A stretch of 64,000 nt of DNA from Notospermus geniculatus (Eukaryota > Nemertea > Pilidiophora > Heteronemertea > Lineidae), in the NCBI GenBank assembly GCA_002633025.1, contig NMRB01000208.1, forward strand, positions 123,250 through 187,249. Direction: 5' to 3'. The position numbers and the translations under genes were made by a program. Under the pieces are notes generated by a model. That model searched no databases. It had not been told where the DNA came from and saw only the letters and a program-made list of their open reading frames with translations. Positions 42,579 through 53,050 of the stretch are shown here, one piece after another (the first letter of the stretch is position 1; every line of letters starts with the position of its first letter).

Positions 42579-42810
42579 CTTAAAGCTGAACCACCATGCA
42601 CAGTGCCGCGGTATGGTGGTCTACAGAATTACTGAGTCTGTCACTTGGATGCCATCTCTCAGGGTATCTTCTCTGAAAGCCAGAAACTGAATACATTAGG
42701 CCAACAAAAAAGGCCGGTAGTCTATATCATTTTCCGCAGGTACGTTGAAGGGTGTTTACATTTCAACCATGCCGCGGAACTGTTTTTTTTTCATGCAGTT
42801 CAGCTTTAAG
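42579..42810. mobile_element. Inverted-repeat element with CTTAAAGCTGAAC ends
   Basis: CTTAAAGCTGAACCACCATG and GTGCCGCGGTATGGT on the left face CCATGCCGCGGAACTG and CATGCAGTTCAGCTTTAAG on the right. The ends resemble GCGGAACTGCATGA then GCCGCAGTGTGGTGG at about 12121-12166. Confidence 0.6.
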
Positions 42811-42946
42811 ACCGTTACACATCCGACAGTCGCAACGAAATCCGCACAAGTGTGTTGAGGTCTTTTGTATGCACCTTCTTTCTCTACGGTCGATCAGAGA
42901 AGGGCCATGTTCTGTTGCCACGGTCCGAGTCAAGAGTCAACATCAA

Positions 42947-43106
42947 GCGCGGATCCGGGTGCGCCCCCCCCCCCCTTCGGCCAACAAATCTGTAAAATTG
43001 ACCGTGAAATTCTGAAATTTGGAGCAAATCATTGAAATTCACCGCAGATTTCAATGTTTCTAGCTCAGTGCGCCCCCTCTTTTCCGAAATTGTGGATCCG
43101 CCACTG
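42947..43106. mobile_element. MITE with GCGGATCC ends
   Basis: GCGCGGATCCGGGTGCGCCC on the left and GGCGCAC-like/GTGGATCCGCCACTG on the right, with a C run at 42963-42974. The GCGGATCC terminus is shared with the element at 63209. Confidence 0.65.
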
Positions 43107-43698
43107 AACTTGGCCCATTTGATTTGAGATACGTATTCAGAACGTGACGAAACACTCCACCCTTGAAGCGATCATTCGTAACACTTCGGGATTTTCCGTC
43201 ACTCTGGAAACCTGGTACAGTTTCGAGCTATGTTGAAAATGCCTTGATGATTGATGAAGTCATACACACGACAAAGATGAACATGCAAGGTACAGTTTCA
43301 TTGACAGAGCAGGAGGAATAAAATAATTAGGAATGATTACATAGTTGAAATAAACAACTCCGTCATTAGTTCTCCCATATCGTATCATCTTTCAATAAAA
43401 AAACGACTCCTACATTTTCATACCGGAGCAATCTCAGTGATCTCATTTCCGATTACACATCCCATGTTGTTATACTCAGGTAACACTGCGCTGATCAAAG
43501 ACTCCCTTATCCTATTAGGAACCCAATTAACAAGTATAATACTAAAAGATGCATGGCTTCTTTGATGTTTTGCACAATTGCTGCGGGTGTGGGTTGTCCG
43601 GTGAAGACCGTAAATTGTTGATGCAGCTTACCAGACGGGATGGGGATCAAATTGATACTTGACTAATGACGTTATCCCTGAATTAGCGACTGATAGTT
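43107..43698. other. No recognised feature
   Basis: Nothing supportable was seen. Confidence 0.4.
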
Positions 43699-44160
43699 TG
43701 ACTGGTTCCCGGTCTCACCGGTAGGGCTAGAGTGGTTCCCAATCTCACCGGTAGGACTGAATGGTTCCAGATCTCACCAGTAGGGCTAGATTCGTTCCCG
43801 ATCTCACCAGTTGCAACCTCACCGGTAGGGCTACTAGACTGGTTCCCGATTTCACCGGTAGAACTAAATTGGTTTCCAATTTCACCGATAGGACTAGACT
43901 GGTTCCCGATCTCACCGGTAGGACTAGAATAGTTCTCTATCTCCCGGTATGCCTAGGGCTAGATTGGCTCCCGATCTCACCGGTAGGACTAGACTGGTTC
44001 CCGATCTCACCGGTACGACTAGACTGGATCCAGATCTCACCGGTAGGACTAGATTGGTTCCCGATCTCACCAGTAGGATTAGACTGGTTCTAGATCTCAC
44101 CGGTACGACTAGATTGGTTCCCCATCTCACCGGTAGGGCTAAATTGATTCCCGATCTCTC
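43699..44160 (+). repeat. Tandem array of the FB9 terminal module, period about 30 bp, about 15 units
   Basis: The unit is GACTGGTTCCCGATCTCACC then GGTAGGACTA. Its first half equals the FB9 terminus (TAGACTGGTTCCCG), and the unit closely matches the right end of the foldback at 54385-54589 read inward (TAGATTGGTTTTCCATCTCA then CCGCTAGGG). Units vary by one or two bases; one near 43800 is shortened and one near 43945 is expanded. No inverted partner is seen. The open frames (PDLTGRTRLV repeats) are artefacts of a 30-base period. Confidence 0.9.
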
Positions 44161-45046
44161 CCCCTCCATTCTACGACAGTGCCCCTGCTATCTGTCAGGG
44201 GCCACCACCCGTGATACCCTACAGTACGTATTTTCGAACCTCCAGTTCTTCCTACACAAGCAGGAACATAGAAATAGGGTATCAAATGATAGAAAATGAT
44301 AAGGTGTGTCTGGTGATCTGACCTTCAGGTCGCACAAAATCGGCTTATTTATGGGTGTAATAACACAGACAACAAAATCCACCGTCACATCCGTTTTTCT
44401 TCTATCATTTCCTGATACCAGCTCGGAGGTGACGTCCCGTCAGGATTAGATTTCACGGTTGCCACGATTTGATCCCTACGCTTCTCCCTCCGCTCGCCGT
44501 GGCTACCGCCTCAGTGCGGAAGATGCCCTTTGTCCGTGATCCCTCAGGCTGCCAACTCGTATTAAAGCAGCGAGGCTGATATTAGCCGGGGATAAAACAA
44601 GGCGACGCTTTATTTGACAAACCTAAGATACAAATACGTTTGTTTACATTCAACACCCTTCTTGTAATTGATACGTGGGCTAGAGCTAATCCCACGGGAG
44701 GGGCAGGCTAGTTGTTACAACTGGTCAGACGATTGAAATGTGAGAAATGAGATTCCGCAGTTTTATTTGAGATGAGTCAAAGTATAATCCCCAAGATGTT
44801 TTCATGTACGCCAATGCATGCGGAAGTTAAAACGGCGGACTTCTACTGCTCGTAGGCCATGAGCAGGAAGATGAGTGTCCGCGGACCAGCATTAGCGCGC
44901 CAAGAATACATGTATGAAGATTGTAGCATCTGCTTTGGAGGCAAGGACGGCGTCTGTCTTGTCCGGAGAGCGGTGAGATTTTCGGATGCGCCAAAGTTTG
45001 GGGGCAGCGCAGCGAAAAATAAAGGTTTTTACTGAGAATGCAGCGT
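44161..45046. other. No recognised feature
   Basis: Nothing supportable was seen. Confidence 0.4.
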
Positions 45047-45270
45047 GACTCAAGGCCAAGTGGGTGTAGGCCCATACTGCAACGCACAATGTGTGTAGGC
45101 CCATACTGCTGATCGCAGCGTGAAACGCACAATGTGTGTAGGCCCATACTGCTGATCGCAGCGTGAAACGCACGAAAGTGTGGAGGCCCATTATACTGCT
45201 GATCGCAACAGCGTGAAACGCACAAAGTGTGTGGAGACCCTCACTGCCGAGCGCAGCGAGAAACGCACAG
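45047..45270 (+). repeat. Tandem array, period about 50-58 bp, about five units
   Basis: Units share GTGTGTAGGCCCATACTGCT then GATCGCAGCGTGAAACGCAC. The second and third are the most alike; the outer ones are degraded. Confidence 0.88.
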
Positions 45271-46150
45271 GTTAGTGCGTGCAACCGGGCCCAGAGGCCT
45301 AAAGCCGCTTTACAAGTCCGAAAAAGGACAGGTGTTTACAGAATGGCAAAAAAATTATTTTTGTACCAACATCCTGAGGTGGTCAGTTGTTCTTAGCGCT
45401 CGCAGTCTATACACCCCATTCGTCACCGCCCACAAGTTCGCCCACGTAGGTAGTGAGTGCTTGGAACCACAGATTACCTCAGGACGTGTACTGAGGAGTT
45501 CTGAATACCTCACGGAAAAAAGCTGATTCATGAATTGCGCATTTGACAAAGAAGCATCTTTTCCAACTTAGACTGGTCCACACGGGACAAAGGTTGTTTA
45601 CAAAGACTAGAGCAGCGAAACACTAAGTTACTTTTCGTCAAAATTTCCTCTACGACACTGGTTCTTTATGAGACTCAACTGAGACGCCCACAACGAGTGA
45701 CACACAGTCATCGCCATAAACCCGACTTGATTAAGCAACCCAAGTGACCAGCACACAAAAATCTCCCCCTATTAGGAATCACTCACCAAAGACTTCACCC
45801 ACGGCAATTCAATGTGGTCATCGTCGGAGCCCCTGACAAAGCAAATAAAAATCCCACCATTTGATTCTGAGGCAAGATGGCACAAAACCAGTATTTCTCT
45901 GACCATGGGTACTTCTAAGCCGATCTTAGCGGCAGCCCGGGGGCTAATCGTGACTCGCTGAAGAATAATATCGCTTCACTCTCGGCTCGGTGTAATCAAA
46001 ATGGTGACAAGAGTCTCTCTTGATTGTCGAGTCGGGTCCTGTTATTGACGAAGTTGGGGCGTGAAAGAGCCGCGGATTTGACCGTATCTCTAAAATGCAG
46101 TCGCGGAAATGAGACGCTGTAGGAATGCTGCCTCCATTTCTATCAGTAAC
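45271..46150. other. No recognised feature
   Basis: Nothing supportable was seen. Confidence 0.4.
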
Positions 46151-46610
46151 GGGGAACCTACAGAATTACCGCTACTGGGAGGCGCTGTGAGCGGTTGTAC
46201 TTTTATCGACGTCTCGTGCGTGTTGTACTGTAGACTGGTACCCGGTCCCAACATAGCTCAGATGGAGAAAGGGACCGGTATTGGGCGGCCATACTTGGCA
46301 CAAAGCTGCCAGGTTATGACGTCACAGAGGATTCCCTTCAGTATTGAGAAATAGCTTACTTACCTCGCATCCCAAAATAGCTAACCAATCAACTGCGACT
46401 TTACAAATTCAAATTCAAAAAGAGCTAGCCAATCAACTGCGTCGTTACATCAGGCAATACCGATCCCTTATCATTGAGCTATGTTGGGACCGGGAACCAG
46501 TCTAGTTGTACTGTATGCGTCAAGGACATCCTGAGGAGACATTTTGCCCTGTTTTTACGTCCTCGGCACGACCGCTCGCAGCGCCGCCCTGTCGGGATGA
46601 AAAGTTGTCA
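46151..46610 (+). repeat. H-family element, copy 2, split by an FB9 foldback
   Basis: The left part, GGAACCTACAGAATTACCGC, ACTGGGAGGCGCTGTGAGCG, GTTGTACTTTTATCGACGTC, continues after the insert as GCGTCAAGGACATCCTG, TTTTTACGTCCTCGGCACGA, CTCGCAGCGCCGCCCTGTCG, GGATGAAAAG. The uninterrupted inverse copy at 55133-55322 confirms that the foldback is foreign to H. Confidence 0.8.
46231..46504. mobile_element. FB9 foldback, copy 3 (274 bp), perfect 9-bp duplication
   Basis: TAGACTGGTACCCGGTCCCA then ACATAGCTCA on the left and TGAGCTATGTTGGGACCGGG then AACCAGTCTA on the right. GTTGTACTG is duplicated exactly at 46222-46230 and 46505-46513. The interior includes a direct repeat CTAACCAATCAACTGCG / CTAGCCAATCAACTGCG. 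It interrupts the H element. Confidence 0.95.
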
Positions 46611-47009
46611 GGTAGTTGCAGGTGCTCATTTGAATGTGTCGTGTTACTAATAGTTATGGCCGAAGCATCCTAAGGGCAATCAGCGGTCAAAAGCACAATC
46701 ATACATATGTAACGATCACAACATGTTGTCAAAACCTTCGCACGCGAATGACCTGTGGCTGGCGCAGTTCCTGCCAATGCATTACAACATGATGACACAC
46801 CAAATTAGCAGCGCCATCAACGAATATATGGACACATATGAAGCGTACTGACATCTGTAGAATTGTACACACTGGTTATAGACCTTGTCGCAGTTGGACA
46901 TCGGACGAAGTGGTCAGTAGTTTGCGACGTCACGAAAACGGAGGCGATTTGCAAACATGTGAGCTTTGTCGTCCGCAGGGGTCATTCACAGTGTTCCTTG
47001 TCCGATAAT

Positions 47010-47215
47010 AGCGAGGTTTCGCAAATCTGACGAAACACAAAGTACGAAATACGAAATTCAACTTCATTTCCAGGACCTAATGTATTTCTGGAGATGGTTG
47101 CTACCACAAATGTCCCTGCTGCCAGAGAGTCTTTTAGCATCATGTAAGACCGAAAGAGTTATGGTGCATCTTGAATTTTTAAATTTCCACTTCGTAGCTA
47201 CGAAGTGAAAACGAA
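47010..47215 (+). mobile_element. Truncated member of the AGGGAGGTTT family (left half)
   Basis: AGCGAGGTTTCGCAAATCTG, ACGAAACACAAAGTACG, ATGTATTTCTGGAGATGGTT, AAATTTCCACTTCGTAGC. It aligns with 48008-48215 at high identity, then diverges after the inner CTTCGTAGCTACGAAG palindrome. The right half is absent. Confidence 0.85.
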
Positions 47216-47349
47216 TAGTTTGATAGGCCTATTCACCGTGGTCTAAAGTTATACGGGGCCCACGGTAGGTCACGTAATGATGAAGTGTGGTTCCCCTACC
47301 ATCTACACATCCGCCACAACTCTTAACAGCAGTCTTTAGAGGGCGAACA

Positions 47350-47500
47350 CTAGCACACTGCCCCAATAGGTGTCACTAGTGGTTAAAACTATTGAAATGA
47401 AACTGACATCCCGGTCCTGATCAATTTCCCACACAAAAGGCGTCCATTGTAGGACCTGGTTTCGGTGTGCTGCCCTCTATCATAGCTAGGATCCCCATGG
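47350..47500 (-). repeat. R155 dispersed repeat, copy 4
   Basis: CCCCAATAGGTGTCACTAGT, AACTATTGAAATGAAACTGA, CACAAAAGGCGTCCATTGTA, GTGTGCTGCCCTCTATCATA. Confidence 0.88.
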
Positions 47501-47504
47501 GGCC

Positions 47505-47652
47505 AAGCCCACTTTTTCAATAGGTGTCATGACTCGTTAAAGAAATGAAAGTGACATCTGGGTCCTCATCAACTTCCACGCAAAAAGCGTCCATCGTGTG
47601 TGACCCAGTTTCGGTGTGCTGCCCTCTATCGTGGCTATGATTCCCATTGGGT
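47505..47652 (-). repeat. R155 dispersed repeat, copy 5
   Basis: A second copy immediately after copy 4 in the same orientation, more diverged, with TCAATAGGTGTCATGACTCG, AAATGAAAGTGACATCTGGG and CGGTGTGCTGCCCTCTATCG. The pair forms a tandem of about 155 bp. Confidence 0.85.
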
Positions 47653-48007
47653 CTTCGTAGTTCTAATCTTTGCAATTAACGACCCCTTCGGGACGCTTCA
47701 AAAATGACGAGGGCTAACTGCGTACCGCCTCGAGGCGCAGAACATACCGGTATCCGTTGGTGGTGTGCACCCCCAGGTAATACTACACGACTACTGCAGT
47801 CAACCGCGTGATTGGTGTCGACACGATGACGGAAAACTGTGGAATGAAACAGGATTGCAAAGACGTTTTTTTTGCTAATGAGCAACGAAACAATGCCGCG
47901 AGGCGAGGGAGCTGAAGAATTCTTCCGGCGCTTAGAGTGGTGTTCCTGGTCTGACGGCTCTTTGTGTTTGCCTGTAATGTTACCTGATTTTTTGAGTTCA
48001 ACATATT

Positions 48008-48400
48008 AGGGAGGTTTCGCAAATCTGACGAAAAACGAAGTACCAAATACAAAATTCAACTCCATTTCCACGACCTAATGTATTTCTGGAGATGGTTGCT
48101 ACCACAAATGTCCCTGCTGCCAGTGCATCTTTTAGCATCATGTAAGACCGAGAGAGTTATGGTGCATCTCGAATTTTTAAATTTCCACTTCGTATCTACG
48201 AAGTGGAGACGAAAGATAAATTTCAAAGTTTAATATACACCGTAACTGTATCGGTCTAACGTCATACGCTATAAAAAGACGCTCTTACAGCAGGCGATAT
48301 TTGTGGTACCAACCATCTCCTGAAATACATTACGTCATGGAAATGATGTCCAATTTCGTTTTTCGTACTTCGTGTTTCGTCAGATTTGCGAAACCTCCCT
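48008..48400. mobile_element. Full-length long member of the AGGGAGGTTT family, ATT duplication
   Basis: AGGGAGGTTTCGCAAATCTG then ACGAAAAACGAAGTA is mirrored by TACTTCGTGTTTCGTCAGAT then TTGCGAAACCTCCCT. ATT flanks both ends (48005-48007 and 48401-48403). Further inward ATGTATTTCTGGAGATGGTT faces AACCATCTCCTGAAATACAT. Length is 393 bp, with no open frame. Confidence 0.92.
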
Positions 48401-48403
48401 ATT

Positions 48404-49487
48404 CGTGAAAAACGAAGCGGTTAAAAATGTGCCATTCCTGCACGACGACGATGGACGACAACGCATGACAGCGACGCTGGACGACTTACGGACGAAGGAC
48501 ACTCCGCCATGGTATTACCTCACCTAATTTAGACAGATGAGCCAAAAAATGTTGCAAAATGGAGGTACGACGTGATGACCCATATGATGGACCCAATGCA
48601 ATCACTGGGCCACGGAAAACCTATCGAAAAATATCGACCATGAAAAAGAATTCAATCGGCTCGCCAAACCACCAGTTGACCAAAGGTTCGCCCAATCTGC
48701 ATATTTTAGTGAGCGGCGGCAGGATTAGATGAAAACAAAGGGTGACTCAGACGTAACTACAGAAAGTTGACTTTAAATTTCATTTGTCTTTGTATCAGCC
48801 TTCGTGAGGATAATAGAAATTTCCATATCAGCGGAACGTCGCATTTCGCCAGATTGACACAGAACAAAAGACCTCAAACAAACGGGAAAAAGTAAGACGG
48901 GTTCCCTGAAGTAGACAGTGCTAACGCAAATATATCAAAACCACATGGTATTTATAAGAAGTAAGTCTAAGTTTATACTAGGCCTTTCGGAGCAGACAAG
49001 TACTTTAGCGACGAAGATTTTTCCAATATCAGACAGACACGTATACCTATTTGTTCTCTTTAAAATAGTCGGCGTCCGCTGCGGTTTTTACGGAATGCGA
49101 CAGCGGAAGAAGCTTTGTTCGTATTCAGGATTAACCGACCTAAAGACGAGTAGGCTATATCAGGTGCAATGACGTTCCTCTAGATTCAGCTTTAAATCAC
49201 ACTTCTCATCATGCTCGACAGGAAATAGGGGACAATACTCCCTAGGTAACTATTGAATGTAATTGCTCGCATTACATTAGGTTGTAGATGTGACCGGTAA
49301 TAAATCCCAGATACTAATTGTATCAAGTAGATGTTCGGATTTCGATGGAAAGAACTTTGTGTCCCAGGGCAGAGCAGAACAATTTAGGATTTGCAATGGC
49401 CGAGGGAAAACCCCCTTGGCTTTTTACCGATAGGGTGTACCGAAGACGCTAAAAACAGAGCCACGCCTCGTCATAACGCAGTGCAAC
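48404..49487. other. No recognised feature
   Basis: About 1.1 kb with only short frames. Confidence 0.4.
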
Positions 49488-50326
49488 AGACCTTTCCAAC
49501 AAAGAGCGGTCTAACAGTTTTCACCATTATGCCGACAGAAGCTTCAATGGCTGCTGACACGCTAAGCTTGCCAAGCGGGCAATGGGCACAAAAGTTTACG
49601 AAAAATAATTGTCCGAGAGGATGCGTTTGGTAGTGATATATCATGTGAATGGCCACGTCATGTGGGAGAAAAAAACTAGGCTATTGGAAATGTCCGTGAA
49701 GTTAGATCCTAGTTCCTAGTTCCTGGTTCCTGATTCGCGAATCAGGAACTAGGACCTAGATCTTAGGTCCTGGTTGGTGATTCAGGTCCTAGTTCCTGAT
49801 TCAGGTCCTAGTTCCTGATTCAAGTCCTGGTTCCTGATTCAAGTCCTGGTTCGATTTTACCATTTTAATTAACCATTTTCTAGCCATTTCCTGATTCAGG
49901 TCCTAGTTCCTTATTCAAGTCCTGGTTCCTTATTCAAGTCCTGGTTCGATTTTATCATTTCAATTAACCATTTTCTAGCCATTTCCTGATTCAAGTCCTG
50001 GTTCCTGATTCAAGTCCTGGTTCCTGATTCAAGTCCTGGTTCGATTTTANATCGAACCAGGACTTGAATCAGGAACCAGGACCTGAATCAGGAACTAGGA
50101 CCTGAATCAGGAAATGGCTAGAAAATGGTTAGTTGAAATGATAAAATCGAACCAGGACTTGAATCAGGAACCAGGACTTGAATCAGGAACTAGGACCTGA
50201 ATCAGGAACTAGGACCTGAATCACCAACCAGGACCTAAGATCTAGGTCCTAGTTCCTGATTCGCGAATCAGGAACCAGGAACTAGGAACTAGGATCTAAC
50301 TTCACGGACATCTATTGGAAAGGTCT
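49488..50326. mobile_element. ATAGACCTTTCC-type MITE, copy 2, split by a large palindrome
   Basis: It begins AGACCTTTCCAACAAAGAGC and ends TATTGGAAAGGTCT. The internal blocks CAGAAGCTTCAATGGC and GCCACGTCATGTGGGAGAA match the copy at 19131-19643. The palindrome at 49690-50311 was inserted nine bases from its right end. Confidence 0.75.
49690..50311. mobile_element. Large palindromic foldback with AGGTCCTAGTTCCTGATTC repeats, perfect 9-bp duplication
   Basis: Left ATGTCCGTGAAGTTAGATCC and right GGATCTAACTTCACGGACAT are exact inverts. CTATTGGAA is duplicated at 49681-49689 and 50312-50320. The arms (about 310 bp each) are tandem variants of a 20-bp unit, TCCTAGTTCCTGATTCAGG, with two AT-rich spacers (CATTTTAATTAACCATTTTC then TAGCC). 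A single N lies at 50050, the centre. By eye the arms are almost the same, apart from one spacer block that appears once fewer on the right. A FB9-class insertion by its duplication. Confidence 0.92.
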
Positions 50327-50345
50327 TTTGGAACGAAATTTCGAA

Positions 50346-50414
50346 GAGAGGTACAACCGCTTCCAGCGCCTCCCAGTGGCAGAACTTGTAATTTGCAGGT
50401 TCCCCATTCATACC
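50346..50414 (-). repeat. H-family end fragment
   Basis: Read on the minus strand: GGGGAACCTGCAAATTACAA, CACTGGGAGGCGCTGGAAGC, GGTTGTACCTC. It matches the left end of the copy at 46.15 kb. Confidence 0.7.
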
Positions 50415-51904
50415 CCACGGCCCCCACCACCCCCACCATAACCAACCTGTGTGTGGGCATGAAAATGCTTTTTCTCGCCATGCTGGTTCCAAACAAAACA
50501 TTTTCAATTCCGCGCACTTTTCAGCGAGGATGTAAAAATAAAGAATTATTTCTTGCCATTGCTTCCATTCTTTGCTTTTACATAGCGCTTTCGTGTGTTA
50601 TATAAAGTCTCAAAGCCCTTTTTTACATCATTACTCCAGGCAACCTCTCCAGAAACCATTCTGGGGAACAGTGGGAGCAGCTCATTCAGCTCTCGCCTGA
50701 TCATTTCCCGGTTAAGAGTGCAGCGTGGCGACTTAACTGTGAGTATCAAACCCGCCCCCTCGCCCACCCACCCACCTATACGCGTCTTTGGTGCCAATCG
50801 AGGACTTACTTGCTTAAATGTAGTATTAAACCAAAAAAATTAGAAATGGGTGGGTCCTCAGTTGTAGTCCACTGTTGCGGGTAAAATTTCATGTCTGGGT
50901 CCAGAGTTGATCGGTGAAAAAACAATGTGAAATTATGCCGACCAACCGAGGACATTTTCTGTTTCACTCAGTAACACACCCAGCGCAGTCTGTATGTGGT
51001 TTTTCACTGTTTAAACGAGGACGTCCTCGTTTGGAGGGAGGTCCTCTATATGAATGTGTGTATTCATACAAATGTTCTCGGTAGTGTCCATCGACACACG
51101 CTCTTATCTATGCGTCTTCTCACAGCCAAAGGAGAGTCGCGCGACGACCTTCACCTACACTGACCTTCCGCACCGGTTTTTGTTGTCCCTCGGATGTCCA
51201 GCCATGTGACCGAGCCATCAGTTTCCTGCACCTGTAGTATTAATTAAGGTAGGCGGCACGATATTTCCTCCTTACCATCCATGCTAACGCTATGATTCCG
51301 TGTTGATATCAACACCACGACTCGTGTTGATTATTAAAGCAAACTGATCGTGCGAGTCAAAGGCGTCTTAATTGAGAATCGACTGCCCGGCGCCGCCATC
51401 TTGAAACTACACCGCTCCCATCAGGAGAATTAATTTCCCAACGTAGTAAGTGCATATTTGCACACCTGCTGTGGCTTTGCTGCCTTGGAATACCATAATC
51501 AACTGCAAATCTAGGCTTACGTAAAGATGTAGTCCACTAAAACAGGGAAATTTGTAATTTGAAATCGTGAATTTCGCGGGCCGCGAAATTATTCTTAGTA
51601 TTTTTGACTGCCACGACAATTCCCTTTAATTCAACCGCACAGAATACGATCTGCTCGCAACCCGTTGTGTTCTGTGACAGCATTTCTTATTTCACCCAAA
51701 CTTTGGTTTTGTAGCATCGTCGTATAACGTTTCTCTTGTTCGGGTTTGGGTTCTGGTTCGGATGTTGTTAATGTGAGTCAATATCCGAATTTAAACTTCA
51801 GGAAGATTTCATCTGATGATCTGATTTCCGATCGGATCTGATGTCAAATTCCGAACAGGATATGATGAAGATTTCTTCCCGGTTGAGCAAAAAATGATTT
51901 TCTG
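50415..51904. other. Mostly featureless; Z-family core at 50450-50520
   Basis: TGAAAATGCTTTTTCTCGCC, CTGGTTCCAAACAAAACATT, TTCAATTCCGCG at 50459-50515 matches the Z core. The remaining 1.4 kb shows nothing I can support. Confidence 0.45.
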
Positions 51905-52150
51905 AACTAGTGTACAGGGAGTTTGCTACCAACCTCCGATACAAAAAGACGACTACGTCAAAACAAGGACAGGAAAAACGAATTTTCTGCATTCTACGTC
52001 ATCGAATTGTGGGTGTTCCCCACCTCTGAACAAAAACGACTGCGAAGACGGGACGAAATGGTTTTTGCGTTCTACGTCATCAAATCTTGTGTATCTAGTC
52101 CCCACCTCTGAAATAAAGACAGCGAGGACGGGATAAAATGGATTCCCTGT
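51905..52150 (+). repeat. Diverged tandem array, period about 85-90 bp, three units
   Basis: CCCCACCTCTGAACAAAAAC, GACGGGACGAAATGG and TTCTACGTCATC recur as CCCCACCTCTGAAATAAAGA, GACGGGATAAAATGG and GACTACGTCAC. An earlier diverged unit has GACTACGTCAAAACAAGGAC. Confidence 0.65.
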
Positions 52151-52670
52151 GGACTACGTCACGTATACGTATACGTACTTGGTCATCGAGACCTGGTTGT
52201 TCTTTGGGTATTCGACAAAACTGTACAGGATAGCAACGAGCTATAATCTGTGCATGTTACCAGATTCGATGTTTTTCGAATGGCCCGTTTCCCCACGGCT
52301 GGTCACACAATCCAGGGCCTTGTAACTTTTTCAACCATCTCTCAGTCTCTGTGCAGTCGAGGCCTGGGATTACTTAACGTGACCGAAAACTTTACCATTA
52401 TTGGCAAGAGGCCAACATGATATTGACAATTGCGTGAGAACTTTTTCGACATCTCGTGTCGCAGGATCTTACACAAGGCGTTACCACACGTCCGCTACTT
52501 CTTTATTTTGCCAAATAATACGCTCAATATAAAAATTCCCTTTCCAAATGCCATTCATTTTGACGCGGTCGTGATGCGTGATACTCGCATCGAGCCGAAT
52601 TCTTACTCAACTCCTGAAAAGGAAACACGGTCTTTATGTGTTCCAGAGGATAGACTGAAGAAAGCAATAG
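52151..52670. other. No recognised feature
   Basis: Nothing supportable beyond a small ACGTATACGTATACGT palindrome at about 52161. Confidence 0.4.
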
Positions 52671-53050
52671 TCGGTGTAAGGTTTTTCAGTGTTCCCCATC
52701 TGTGAGTGTGCCCCTGCTATTGTCCGACGGAATAAGCTGCGACTTGACAATAGTTATCCAAAAATAGAGCACAAAAGGCGACACACAAAATTATATAATA
52801 ACCGAGGTCATCCTCCAGAAATTGTGCAAATTTTCGACCCCAATCGGGGTCTTCTTCAGGCTGGCACTTTCAAGTCGAGCTACCAGAAGTATGTCTGGTA
52901 GCTCGACTAGTGCCAGCCTGAAGAAGACCCCGGCTGGGGTCGAAAATTTGCAAAATGTAAGGGGACACGCAGAGAAACCTGTCGATCTACCTGCCAGCGT
53001 TTCCCAAACAATAAGGGGACACACTGACACACTGGCAGGTATCACACTTG
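52671..53050 (+). repeat. X-family element, copy B, interrupted by a Y hairpin
   Basis: TCGGTGTAAGGTTTTTCAGT, GGAATAAGCTGCGACTTGAC, AATAG are followed by the Y insert (about 52745-52958), then TAAGGGGACACGCAGAGAAA, CTGCCAGCGTTTCCCAAACA, CACTGGCAGGTATCACAC. Confidence 0.75.
52745..52958. mobile_element. Y-family head-to-head hairpin inside X
   Basis: GCAAATTTTCGACCCCAATC, GGGGTCTTCTTCAGGCTGGC faces GCCAGCCTGAAGAAGACCCC, GGCTGGGGTCGAAAATTTGC (52825-52955), with an inner palindrome of AGTCGAGCTACCAGA. The left flank (ATAGAGCACAAAAGGCGACA then CACAAAA) matches the flank of the other Y copies. Confidence 0.8.

Noticed and set aside
43732-44299. Several frames with repeated PDLTGRTRLV or WFPISPVGL
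   Set aside because: These are artefacts of the 30-bp array on both strands.
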